A DNA stretch of 64,000 nucleotides from NCBI RefSeq assembly GCF_028816475.1, contig NZ_CP118247.1, positions 1,612,001-1,676,000 of the forward strand, written 5' to 3'. This document shows, piece by piece, positions 9,642 to 17,336 of this stretch. The DNA is from Devosia rhodophyticola. Lineage in GTDB: Bacteria; Pseudomonadota; Alphaproteobacteria; Rhizobiales; Devosiaceae. The notes under the pieces were generated by a model, which was not told where the DNA came from, did not search any database, and worked only from the letters and a program-made list of their open reading frames with translations. How positions within the stretch are numbered: position 1 is the stretch's first letter; every line of letters starts with the position of its first letter. A program made the position numbers and the translations under genes.

Positions 9642-10757
9642 ATGTCATTGAAAGCCAAGAACTTTATAGAATCGCAACTGCACCGCGCCGGGGTGCTGAT
9701 CAACGGCAATCGTGCCTGGGACATCCAGGTGCACGATGAGCGTCTTTATGATCGGGTAATGCGCGACGGTACGCTCGGATTGGGCGAAGGGTACATGGAC
9801 GGTTGGTGGGAAAGCCAGGCCCTCGACCAGTCGCTGTTCCGGATCATGAACGCCAAAATACAGAACGCCTTTCCGCGTGACATTGCGCTGGTTCTGAGCA
9901 CCTTGCGCGGGCGTCTGCTCAACACCCAGCGCCTGCGGGTCAAGGAAGTTGCCGAAAAGCACTATGATATCGGCAATGACCTTTATGCGGCCATGCTCGA
10001 CAAGCGGATGATCTATTCGTGCGGCTATTGGAAAGAAGCAAAAAGCCTTGATGAAGCGCAGGAGGCCAAGCTCGATCTGGTTTGCAAAAAAATCGGCCTT
10101 GAGCCGGGCATGCGTGTTCTCGACATTGGTTCGGGTTGGGGCGGCTTCCTGCAGTTTGCCGCTGAGCGTTATGGGGTCAACGGGGTTGGGGTGACCGTCT
10201 CCAAGGAGCAGGCGACGCTGGCCAATGAGCGCTCAAAGGGTCTGCCGGTTGAAACGCTTTTGCAAGATTATATGTCGCTTGAAGGCCAGTTTGATCGGGT
10301 CATTTCAATCGGCATGTTCGAGCATGTCGGCTACAAGAATTACCGTCGCTATTTTGAAAAGGCCCGCTCGCTGGTGAGTGATGACGGCTTGATGCTGCTG
10401 CACTCTATCGGGGGCAATCACAGCACTACACACGGCGACCCCTGGAGCGAGAAGTATATTTTTCCCAACGGCATGCTGCCTTCAGTCGCCCAGATCGGCG
10501 CCGGTACCGAAAATCTATTCGTGATGGAAGACTGGCACAATTTCGGTGCCGACTATGACAAGACCCTGATGGCTTGGTACGAAAATTTCCAAGAGGCATG
10601 GCCAGCACTCAAAAGCCAGTATGACGACCGGTTCTACCGGATGTGGAGCTATTATCTGCGCGTCTTTGCTGCGCTGTTCCGGTCGCGCAATATCGGTCTT
10701 TGGCAGGTGGTTCTGTCGCCCTATGGCGTTCCCGGGGGCTATACCAGCGTGCGCTGA
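9642..10757 (+). CDS. cfa: Cyclopropane-fatty-acyl-phospholipid synthase
   Basis: A 371-residue CFA/mycolic-acid-synthase-type methyltransferase. It transfers the SAM methylene group to the double bond of unsaturated acyl chains in membrane phospholipids. The SAM-binding motif VLDIGSGWGGF lies near residue 160. VAEKHYDIGNDLY, MIYSCGYW and ISIGMFEHVGYKNY are family signatures. No clear Shine-Dalgarno precedes the ATG. It is slightly shorter than the E. coli enzyme. It stands alone and converges on the NUDIX gene. Confidence 0.95.
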   Translation: MSLKAKNFIESQLHRAGVLINGNRAWDIQVHDERLYDRVMRDGTLGLGEGYMDGWWESQALDQSLFRIMNAKIQNAFPRDIALVLSTLRGRLLNTQRLRVKEVAEKHYDIGNDLYAAMLDKRMIYSCGYWKEAKSLDEAQEAKLDLVCKKIGLEPGMRVLDIGSGWGGFLQFAAERYGVNGVGVTVSKEQATLANERSKGLPVETLLQDYMSLEGQFDRVISIGMFEHVGYKNYRRYFEKARSLVSDDGLMLLHSIGGNHSTTHGDPWSEKYIFPNGMLPSVAQIGAGTENLFVMEDWHNFGADYDKTLMAWYENFQEAWPALKSQYDDRFYRMWSYYLRVFAALFRSRNIGLWQVVLSPYGVPGGYTSVR

Positions 10758-10760
10758 CAA

Positions 10761-10776
10761 CGATTCACGTGAAACA
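10761..10776. other. parS: parS-like site (variant)
   Basis: CGATTCACGTGAAACA matches 14 of 16 bases of canonical parS. It sits three bases after the cfa stop and directly beside two DnaA-box-like sequences. It includes the GANTC site GATTC. Confidence 0.7.
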
Positions 10777-10777
10777 C

Positions 10778-10798
10778 TTGTCCACAGACTTATGCACA
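10778..10798. other. Pair of DnaA-box-like 9-mers
   Basis: TTGTCCACA (10778-10786) and TTATGCACA (10790-10798) lie in the same orientation, three bases apart. The second fits the strict DnaA box TTATNCACA; the first has one deviation. They fill the gap between the convergent cfa and NUDIX genes. Confidence 0.55.
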
Positions 10799-10808
10799 GG
10801 CGGTCTGA

Positions 10809-11267
10809 TCAGAAACGGGCGGTGCGCGGGGGCAGAATGATCGGCGCTGCAAAACCCGCCGCCAGATCGTCCCAGAACTGGGTGGCAATGGGCTCGGGGA
10901 AGACCGCGCCGTCGGGCAGTGCGTCGCATGCAAACCAGTTGGCCTCCACAATGGATTCATCTGTCGCCGGATTAGCCGCGATATTAAGGCTGCCGCCAAT
11001 GGGTTTGGCCAGAAACCAGAATTTGACCGAACTCTGGTCAGCGCGAGACAGCTGCTCAATATAGGCAAGTTTCACAATAGCGATGCTTATGCCGGTTTCC
11101 TCAAATGTTTCCCGTTCGGCGGCATTTGACAGAGACTCGTCCGGTTCCAGGCCGCCACCGGGTGCGATCCAGAGATCATGGATGCCGGGTCGAAAATGGT
11201 GCACCAGAAGGATTTTGTCGTTTCGAACAACCAGCGCGCCACAAGCAATCCTATGAACAACCGCCAT
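10809..11267 (-). CDS. NUDIX hydrolase
   Basis: A 152-residue single-domain NUDIX protein. The Nudix box G-x5-E-x7-REUxEExGU is complete at about residues 38-60 (GGLEPDESLSNAAERETFEE, then TG). Members hydrolyse nucleoside diphosphates linked to another moiety; the substrate here cannot be told. Its ATG lies one base after the comM stop codon, so the two are translated from one message. Confidence 0.88.
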   Translation of the reverse strand: MAVVHRIACGALVVRNDKILLVHHFRPGIHDLWIAPGGGLEPDESLSNAAERETFEETGISIAIVKLAYIEQLSRADQSSVKFWFLAKPIGGSLNIAANPATDESIVEANWFACDALPDGAVFPEPIATQFWDDLAAGFAAPIILPPRTARF

Positions 11268-11268
11268 C

Positions 11269-12792
11269 TCAGCCCGCCTGCATATTGATGCGATAACTTA
11301 AGGCCTCGGCAATATGGGGGCGGGCGACCTTTTCAACGCTGGCCAGATCCGCCAGCGTGCGCGCGACCTTTAGAACCCGGTGATAGGCGCGCGCCGAAAG
11401 CGAAAAACGCTCAGCTGCTTGCAACAGCAGCGCCTGACTTTCCTTATCAGGGTTGACCACCGCTTCAATCATGGTTGCGCTGGCGTGCGCATTGGTAAAA
11501 ACGCCTGCGGCACCCTGGGCGAGATAGCGTTGGCGCTGGCGCTCGCGGGCGTTTTCGACCCGCACCGCGACTTCGGCAGAGGATTCGGCCCCTGACGATG
11601 GGGCGATCATGTCCGCGGCGGAAACGGCCGGAACGTCGATGCGAATATCAATACGATCCAGAAACGGCCCGGACACGCGGCCCTGATAATCGGCGGCGCA
11701 GGCGTCCCCGCGCCGACAGGTATGTCCCGGTGAACCGGCCATGCCACACTTGCAGGGGTTCATCGCCGCGATTAGTTGCACCCGCGAGGGGTAGGAAATG
11801 CGCGCATTGGCCCGGGCGATAACGGTTTCGCCCGATTCAAGCGGTTGACGCAAACCGTCGAGCACCTGGGGAGCGAATTCTGGCAACTCGTCAAGAAACA
11901 ATACCCCATTGTGCGCCATGCTGACTTCGCCGGGTCGCACGCGCAGGCCGCCGCCGACCAGCGCTGCCATCGAGGCGGAGTGGTGCGGTGCGCGGAACGG
12001 GCGGCGATCCGACAGGGCACCACCAGCCAGTTCACCCGCAATCGACTGGATCATGGAAATATCGAGCAATTCGCGCGGGTTGAGCGGCGGCAGTATGGAG
12101 GGCAAGCGCGCTGCCAACATGGACTTTCCCGCGCCGGGCGGGCCGATCATCAGCAGATTGTGGCCACCGGCGGCAGCGACTTCGAGCGCCCGACGGGCAA
12201 CCTGCTGACCCCGAACATCGGCCAGATCAGGCAGCGCCTTGTTGGACAAGGCCCTTTTGGCCACCGGGCGGGCCGCCAGTTGGTGTCCGGTTAAATGATT
12301 GACTAGCGCCAAGAGGCTTTCCGGCGCGATAATATCGATGTCCTCACCGGCCCAGGCGGCCTCTGGACCGCTGGGCGCCGGGCAGATCAGGCCCAATTCG
12401 CGGCCATGGGCTGCTATGGCGGCGGGCAGGGTGCCGTTGACGGCGGCCAGCCGCCCGTCGAGCCCGAGTTCCCCCAACACCAGATAGCCATCAAGTGCAT
12501 CGGTGGGAATGGCCCCGATGGCAGCCATCAGTCCCAGCGCAATGGGCAAATCGTAATGACTACCCTCCTTGGGCAGATCGGCAGGGGCCAGATTGATGGT
12601 GATGCGTTTGGGCGGCAATCCCAATCCAGATGCGACCAGCGCCGCTCGAACCCGTTCGCTGCTTTCCTTGACCGCCTTGTCGGGTAATCCGACCAGCAGG
12701 AATTTTGGCAGGCCGGGTGCAATCTGCACCTGCACATCGACGGGAACCGCCTCGATACCCTGAAAGGCGACGGTCTTGACGCGGGTTACCAT
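11269..12792 (-). CDS. comM: ComM/YifB-family magnesium-chelatase-like AAA+ ATPase
   Basis: A 507-residue protein of the ComM family, hexameric helicases that promote branch migration during natural transformation in some bacteria. The N-terminal domain starts MVTRVKTVAFQGIEA. Walker A is GPPGAGKS near residue 215. A zinc-ribbon-like CKCGMAGSPGHTC and the C-terminal magnesium-chelatase domain (RYHRVLKVARTLADL) follow. I prefer the ATG at 12792 over an upstream TTG at 12807. The NUDIX gene follows one base after its stop. Whether this organism is transformable is unknown. Confidence 0.93.
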   Translation of the reverse strand: MVTRVKTVAFQGIEAVPVDVQVQIAPGLPKFLLVGLPDKAVKESSERVRAALVASGLGLPPKRITINLAPADLPKEGSHYDLPIALGLMAAIGAIPTDALDGYLVLGELGLDGRLAAVNGTLPAAIAAHGRELGLICPAPSGPEAAWAGEDIDIIAPESLLALVNHLTGHQLAARPVAKRALSNKALPDLADVRGQQVARRALEVAAAGGHNLLMIGPPGAGKSMLAARLPSILPPLNPRELLDISMIQSIAGELAGGALSDRRPFRAPHHSASMAALVGGGLRVRPGEVSMAHNGVLFLDELPEFAPQVLDGLRQPLESGETVIARANARISYPSRVQLIAAMNPCKCGMAGSPGHTCRRGDACAADYQGRVSGPFLDRIDIRIDVPAVSAADMIAPSSGAESSAEVAVRVENARERQRQRYLAQGAAGVFTNAHASATMIEAVVNPDKESQALLLQAAERFSLSARAYHRVLKVARTLADLASVEKVARPHIAEALSYRINMQAG

Positions 12793-12976
12793 TGTTGCTG
12801 TCCCCAATATTTTGAAGCCAAACTATCAGGGGTTTGGGTGGCGAACAAGAACGTTTAAAGAACATTAACGCGGACATTAACCACGCAACGCGAAGGAAAG
12901 GTTAGCACAAGGTTTCATTAAGCGCGCCGTGTTGAATCAAATGCTGACCCAACTCCTTTGCCAAAGTGCCCGTATC

Positions 12977-13825
12977 ATGTTGTTTGCCCGCCCTTTCAAG
13001 AAATCCGACATGTGGCGCCGTGTGGTGCAGGGCGGCGCGCTGGCCCTTTTGGCAATAAGTCTGGCCGCCTGCGCGCGCAATGGCATCGGCAGCGCCATTC
13101 CCGGTGACAATCGGCCCCACTCGGGGGTGGCCCGTGCCCGTAGCCTGCCCATTCAGGGCATGGATATTGCCCGCTATCAAGGCTTGGTTGACTTTGATGC
13201 GGCGCGGCGATCGGGCCAGCATTTCGTCTTCATGAAATCGACCGAGGGCAAGGACTATATCGACCCCAATTTCTATACCAACTGGGCCAAGGCGCGCGCC
13301 GCAGGCTTGCCGCGCGGCGCTTACCATTTCATGACCTGGTGCTCGCTGGCGTCCGAACAGGCAGCGTGGTTCGTCAAAATGGTGCCCAATGACCCCGATG
13401 CCCTGCCGCCGGTCCTCGACCTGGAGTGGAACCACGCCAGCAGTTGCACAAACAAGCCGAACCGCGAGGATGCGCTGGAAAAAGTGCGCCTGATGCTGGC
13501 GGCCATGGAAGCCCATACCGGCAAACTGCCAATCATTTATACAGACATGACCTTTCATCGCGATGTGCTGGAAGGCGCGCATCTGCCCAATGCATTCTGG
13601 TTGCGCTCGACCGCTGCCGAACCGCACCAACGCTATCGCGGTCGCGACGGCTGGACATTCTGGCAGTGGACCCAGACCGGCGTTGTCAACGGGGTCGGGC
13701 CAGAAGTTGATCGCAATGCGTTTTATGGCAGCCGCGACGACTGGACCAATTTCCTGCTGACCGGCTGCGATCCGCGCGCCATTGCTCTACTGGGCCCCAC
13801 CGGGCGGTGCCTGATCCAAAAATAA
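12977..13825 (+). CDS. GH25-family muramidase, predicted lipoprotein
   Basis: About 282 residues. An N-terminal signal ends in the lipobox LAAC (Cys about residue 32), so it is probably anchored to a membrane facing the periplasm. The rest is a GH25 lysozyme fold: GMDIARYQG with the first catalytic Asp, VLDLEWN with the Asp-x-Glu pair, and FWQWTQTG near the C terminus. Such enzymes cleave the MurNAc-GlcNAc bond of peptidoglycan. The start is uncertain: GTG 12929, ATG 12941, 12977 or 13010 are in frame and none has a strong ribosome-binding site. It is transcribed alone. Confidence 0.88.
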   Translation: MLFARPFKKSDMWRRVVQGGALALLAISLAACARNGIGSAIPGDNRPHSGVARARSLPIQGMDIARYQGLVDFDAARRSGQHFVFMKSTEGKDYIDPNFYTNWAKARAAGLPRGAYHFMTWCSLASEQAAWFVKMVPNDPDALPPVLDLEWNHASSCTNKPNREDALEKVRLMLAAMEAHTGKLPIIYTDMTFHRDVLEGAHLPNAFWLRSTAAEPHQRYRGRDGWTFWQWTQTGVVNGVGPEVDRNAFYGSRDDWTNFLLTGCDPRAIALLGPTGRCLIQK

Positions 13826-13910
13826 ATCCGGCTTGTGCGGTTTTGGGCAAAGGCATAGCGTTGCGGGGTTTACAGATGGGCGATAACGCCCGTCGTGTCA
13901 GGAGACGCAC

Positions 13911-14033
13911 ATGGCCAAGGGTCAGATGAAGAGCAACAAGGAAGCCAAAAAGCCGAAGAAAGAAACGCCCAAGGCAGGGGCGGTAGCAGCGGCAGCCAAC
14001 ACGTCAACGCTGGGCGCGCACAAAAAAAAGTAG
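13911..14033 (+). CDS. Small lysine-rich protein (40 aa)
   Basis: A 40-residue ORF beginning MAKGQMKSNKEAKKPKKE, with an Ala-rich middle and ending in a run of lysines. AGGAG lies eight bases before the ATG. The composition suggests a soluble, nucleic-acid-binding or disordered protein. Similar short KGQxxSNxEAKKPK-type proteins are, to my knowledge, common as unnamed genes in alphaproteobacteria; no function is established. A strong hairpin follows 22 bases after the stop. Confidence 0.7.
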   Translation: MAKGQMKSNKEAKKPKKETPKAGAVAAAANTSTLGAHKKK

Positions 14034-14055
14034 CAGTCCATGTAATTGCGTGCAG

Positions 14056-14079
14056 GGCGGCCAGTTCCGACTGGCCGCC
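14056..14079. terminator. Hairpin between convergent small genes
   Basis: GGCGGCCAGT and ACTGGCCGCC form a perfect 10-bp GC-rich stem with a TCCG loop. It lies between two convergent small ORFs. There is no T tract on either side, so termination strength is uncertain. Confidence 0.6.
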
Positions 14080-14082
14080 ATC

Positions 14083-14190
14083 TCAGACAGCCGATTGTGA
14101 CTGCGGCACGATCGCCCCGGTTTGGCGATTGGCGGCAGCAGTCGACATGATGGCAAACATGATCAGAATAATCACGGCGGCGATGCGCAT
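14083..14190 (-). CDS. Small hydrophobic peptide (35 aa)
   Basis: ATG at 14190 with GGAG eight bases upstream opens a 35-codon ORF ending in TGA. The first half (MRIAAVIILIMFAIMSTAAA) is a single hydrophobic segment that could be a membrane helix or signal peptide. The rest is short and polar (NRQTGAIVPQSQSAV). A perfect CtrA-type box lies 66 bases upstream. I do not recognise the family. Expression is likely but not proven. Confidence 0.45.
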   Translation of the reverse strand: MRIAAVIILIMFAIMSTAAANRQTGAIVPQSQSAV

Positions 14191-14255
14191 GTCAGGGCTC
14201 CACATAAGTTGCCGCCCATATCAGCGCTCGCCGGAACGCTGGGTCAATGATTGGG

Positions 14256-14270
14256 TTAAGTATTGCTTAA
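14256..14270. promoter_or_regulatory. CtrA-type box
   Basis: TTAA-GTATTGC-TTAA matches the full CtrA half-site spacing (TTAA-N7-TTAA). It lies upstream of the 35-aa ORF on the minus strand and downstream of marC. Confidence 0.55.
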
Positions 14271-14294
14271 CGCTGGCATTTGAAACAAATGACG

Positions 14295-14927
14295 CTAGCC
14301 ACCCAGCAGGCCACTGGTCTTGACCCCATCAAAGACAAACTGAATAGCCAGCGCTGACAGCAAAATACCCATGACGCGCGACATGACCGACAGGCCCGTC
14401 AGGCCCAACAGACGCTGAATGGGAATGGCGACCAACAGGGTCAGCCACGCCAATATCATGATGGCTGCGAGGGCCGCCAACACCAGCCAGAATTCGAGAT
14501 CGGACTTGGCGCCGGTAGTCAGCAGGATCATTGCCGAAATTGCGCCGGGGCCAGCCAAAAGCGGCAGGGCCAGTGGGAACACTGAAATATCATCGCGCTT
14601 GTGCGATTCGGTTTCCTCTTCATCGGTGGTGCCGGTGCCACCGGAATGGCGCGCAAACACCATGTCGATGGCGATCAACAACAACAGGACACCACCCGCG
14701 GTGCGCAGTGCAGGGATGGTGATGCCGAACAGATCAAGGATCTGATTACCCAATAGACCGAAGAACAACAGGATGAACCCGGCGACCAACACGCCACGCG
14801 TTGCGAACAGGCGGCGCTCGGCGGGGGTATTGTCCTTGGTCAGGGCCGCAAAAATGAAGGCAATATCGGCAACGCCTACCGTGGCGAACAGGGTCGCAAA
14901 AGCGACAAAGAAGACACTCGTCGGCAT
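14295..14927 (-). CDS. MarC-family integral membrane protein
   Basis: About 210 residues with six predicted membrane helices in two groups separated by a polar loop (about residues 95-115, rich in Glu and Asp). Family features include PLALPLLAGPGAISAMI in the fourth helix. The molecular function of MarC proteins is unknown despite their old link to multiple antibiotic resistance. I take the ATG at 14927, preceded by GGAG, rather than an upstream TTG. Confidence 0.9.
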   Translation of the reverse strand: MPTSVFFVAFATLFATVGVADIAFIFAALTKDNTPAERRLFATRGVLVAGFILLFFGLLGNQILDLFGITIPALRTAGGVLLLLIAIDMVFARHSGGTGTTDEEETESHKRDDISVFPLALPLLAGPGAISAMILLTTGAKSDLEFWLVLAALAAIMILAWLTLLVAIPIQRLLGLTGLSVMSRVMGILLSALAIQFVFDGVKTSGLLGG

Positions 14928-15006
14928 TGGGCACTCCAAATCAGGCGGAAATAATTTTGTCGCGTCAGCCTAACTGAATTGGCTTGCGGGACAAGCGTTG
15001 CAATAG

Positions 15007-15948
15007 TCAGCGCCGCTTTTCGATGGCGTCCCAGATCAATACAGCAATATCGGGCCCGCCGAAGCGCTTGATTTCCCGGATGCCAGTGGGGGAAGTGACA
15101 TTGATCTCTGTAAGATAGTCGCCAATAACGTCTATGCCGACAAAGATCATGTCTCGCTCTTTGAGCGCCGGGGCGATAGTGGCGCAAATTTCGCGTTCGC
15201 GGTCGGTCAACTCCGATATTTCGGGCCGCCCGCCGACATGCATGTTGGAACGTGCCTCGCCCTCGGCAGGGATGCGGTTGAGCCCGGCAACCGGTTCGCC
15301 ATCAATGATGATGATACGCTTGTCGCCCTTGCGCACATCGGGAAGGTATTTCTGGATCATGAACGGTTCGCGGTAGTTCTGCTCGAACAGTTCAAGCAGC
15401 GAAACCAGATTGTGGTCGCCCTCCTGAATGAAGAAGACGCCCGCCCCGCCATTGCCGTATAGCGGCTTGACGATGATGTTGCCGTGCTCCTTGCGGAAAT
15501 CGTGGATCATGGCGCGATCCCGCGTCACCAACGTTGGCGGCATCAACTGTGGAAAATCGGTAACAAGAATTTTTTCCGGCGCGTTGCGCACGGCGGCGGG
15601 TGGATTGACCACCAATGTTTTGGGATGCAAACGCTCCAACACATGGGTCAGCGTTATATAGTTCATGTCAAAGGGCGGATCCTGACGCATGTGAATGACG
15701 TCCTGGGTCGACAGATCGACCCGACTTGCCTCACCAAGCTTGAAATGTTCGCCTTTGGGTAGGTCAAAAACCGAAATCGGGGCGGCGAGCGCTGTTACCA
15801 CATTATCGCGCAGGGCCAGCGTATCGGGAGTATAATGGAGCAGCTCATGGCCGCGCGCCTGGGCTTCGAGCATCAGGGCGAAGGTTGAATCGCCGCCTGG
15901 ATTGATGCTGGCGACATGGTCCATCTGAACGGCAACTTTGAGCGACAT
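15007..15948 (-). CDS. gshB: Glutathione synthetase
   Basis: A 313-residue ATP-grasp enzyme that joins gamma-glutamylcysteine and glycine to form glutathione. Signatures: [12 protein letters not shown] at the N terminus, [28 protein letters not shown] (ATP-binding loop) and INVTSPTG near the C terminus. The ATG has AGGA eight bases upstream. It is the last gene of the rsmI-yraN-gshB run, ten bases after yraN. Confidence 0.97.
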   Translation of the reverse strand: MSLKVAVQMDHVASINPGGDSTFALMLEAQARGHELLHYTPDTLALRDNVVTALAAPISVFDLPKGEHFKLGEASRVDLSTQDVIHMRQDPPFDMNYITLTHVLERLHPKTLVVNPPAAVRNAPEKILVTDFPQLMPPTLVTRDRAMIHDFRKEHGNIIVKPLYGNGGAGVFFIQEGDHNLVSLLELFEQNYREPFMIQKYLPDVRKGDKRIIIIDGEPVAGLNRIPAEGEARSNMHVGGRPEISELTDREREICATIAPALKERDMIFVGIDVIGDYLTEINVTSPTGIREIKRFGGPDIAVLIWDAIEKRR

Positions 15949-15958
15949 CTACTTTTTC

Positions 15959-16345
15959 CTAGCGAGCTTGAAAGGCGTTTCTGACATGGCGCGGCCAGTG
16001 GCCCGGCGCAAGGAAAATCACGTCGAACCGGCAGGTCAATTGTCCAGAATCAGGGTGACGTGCCAAATAATGAGCGGCGGCGTGGCTGATCCTTCTGGTA
16101 TTGACCGCTTCTAGCGCACTGGCAAGATTAGCGCTGCTCTGGCGCGCCTTGACCTCGACAAAAACCAGCGTTTCGCCGCGTCGGGCCACCAGATCGACCT
16201 CGCCAACCGGGGTTTTATAGCGCGTTTCAAGGATTGAATAGAGTTGCAGCCGCAGGAACCAGGCGGCCCAAAATTCAGCAAGATGGCCCCCGCGATGGGC
16301 CTTTTGGCGGGCGTTACTTTTTGGCTTTGAGGGCAAGGGCGGCAT
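15959..16345 (-). CDS. YraN / UPF0102 family protein
   Basis: About 128 residues with a small nuclease-like fold: GEVDLVARRGETLVFVEVKA is the conserved core (the Asp, Glu and Lys of the PD-(D/E)xK-type motif). The biochemical role is not established. The start is one of two adjacent ATGs (16348 or 16345), placing the first 30 bases inside the end of rsmI. The rsmI-yraN pairing is widespread in bacteria. Confidence 0.88.
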   Translation of the reverse strand: MPPLPSKPKSNARQKAHRGGHLAEFWAAWFLRLQLYSILETRYKTPVGEVDLVARRGETLVFVEVKARQSSANLASALEAVNTRRISHAAAHYLARHPDSGQLTCRFDVIFLAPGHWPRHVRNAFQAR

Positions 16346-17213
16346 CATAAACCTGTTTGCGCTTAAGCCCGAAAGCGGTGCTGATTTCATCAACGGCGGC
16401 CCGCAGGGGTTGGTCGGCCAGGGCATCGACCAACACTGCCTGCCAATCATCGGCGGCAATCGGGGTGGCTTCTGGTGCGCCAGCCACCACAATGACCGCC
16501 TCGCCCCTGGTTTCGCCCTGTGCAAACTCTTGTGCCAGCTCAGCCAGCGAGCCGCGATGCACGCGCTCAAAGCGCTTGGTCAGTTCAAGCGCCACCGCCG
16601 CCTGCCGGTCGGCGCCAAAGGCTTCGCCCATGGCCGCAAGACAATCGTCAAGGCGCCTGGGACTTTCATAAAAGACCAAAGTTTCACGTGAATCAGCCAT
16701 TCCCGCGAGCGCCTTGAGCCGCGCGCCGGTCTTGGTGGGCAAGAACCCGTGGAAGGTAAAAGCGTCGGTCGGCAGGCCTGCAACCACCATTGCTGAAAGC
16801 AGTGCCGAGGCGCCGGGGATGGCGAAAACCGGCAGGCCAGCTTCCCCGAGGGCGCGAATCAGCGGAAAGCCCGGATCAGACAGCAGCGGCGTCCCCGCGT
16901 CCGAAATCAGGGCGATGGCCTGCCCTTGCTGCAAGCGAGCGATGATATTATCAATCCGGGCGCGCTCATTGTGCTGATGCAAGGCCATGCGCGGCCCCTT
17001 GATCCCATAGTGATCCAGCAGACGGGCCGACAGCCGCGTATCCTCGCATAGAACCAGATCGGCAGCGGCCAGGGTTTCCAGCGCCCGCAGGGTGATATCG
17101 CGCAGATTACCAATCGGCGTGGCCACCGCGTAAAGACCGGGAGCGAGTTTGGGTGCGGCAAATGCCGTGCCGGTAATGAAGTAAGTGCCGGATTTTTGCT
17201 GTTCGTTGGTCAA
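16314..17213 (-). CDS. rsmI: 16S rRNA 2'-O-methyltransferase RsmI
   Basis: A 299-residue tetrapyrrole-methylase-fold enzyme that 2'-O-methylates C1402 of 16S rRNA with SAM. GLYAVATPIGNLRDIT and LCEDTRLSARLLDHYG are diagnostic, as is ALISDAGTPLLSDPG. The start is TTG at 17213: an in-frame stop lies ten codons upstream and no ATG is available. A parS-like site lies inside the gene at 16680-16695. It leads the rsmI-yraN-gshB operon and is divergent from an LpoA-like gene, a common arrangement. Confidence 0.96.
   Translation of the reverse strand: MTNEQQKSGTYFITGTAFAAPKLAPGLYAVATPIGNLRDITLRALETLAAADLVLCEDTRLSARLLDHYGIKGPRMALHQHNERARIDNIIARLQQGQAIALISDAGTPLLSDPGFPLIRALGEAGLPVFAIPGASALLSAMVVAGLPTDAFTFHGFLPTKTGARLKALAGMADSRETLVFYESPRRLDDCLAAMGEAFGADRQAAVALELTKRFERVHRGSLAELAQEFAQGETRGEAVIVVAGAPEATPIAADDWQAVLVDALADQPLRAAVDEISTAFGLKRKQVYDAALALKAKK
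16680..16695. other. parS: parS-like site inside rsmI
   Basis: AGTTTCACGTGAATCA; on the minus strand TGATTCACGTGAAACT. It matches 14 of 16 bases of canonical parS, contains GANTC (GAATC) and lies within coding sequence. Confidence 0.65.
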
Positions 17214-17336
17214 ATAGAGGGCCTCGTTGCTGGCGCTGTTTTAACAGCCACAGACTGTTTGTATAGATTTGGTTAACCCAATCGGACCAAACTTGGTCGA
17301 GTTCGAAAGCCAACGCGACCGGCATAGGGGACAGGC

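Noticed and set aside
12854..12882. Three TTAA motifs upstream of the GH25 gene as a CtrA site
   Set aside because: The spacers are six and eight bases rather than seven, so the CtrA consensus is not met.
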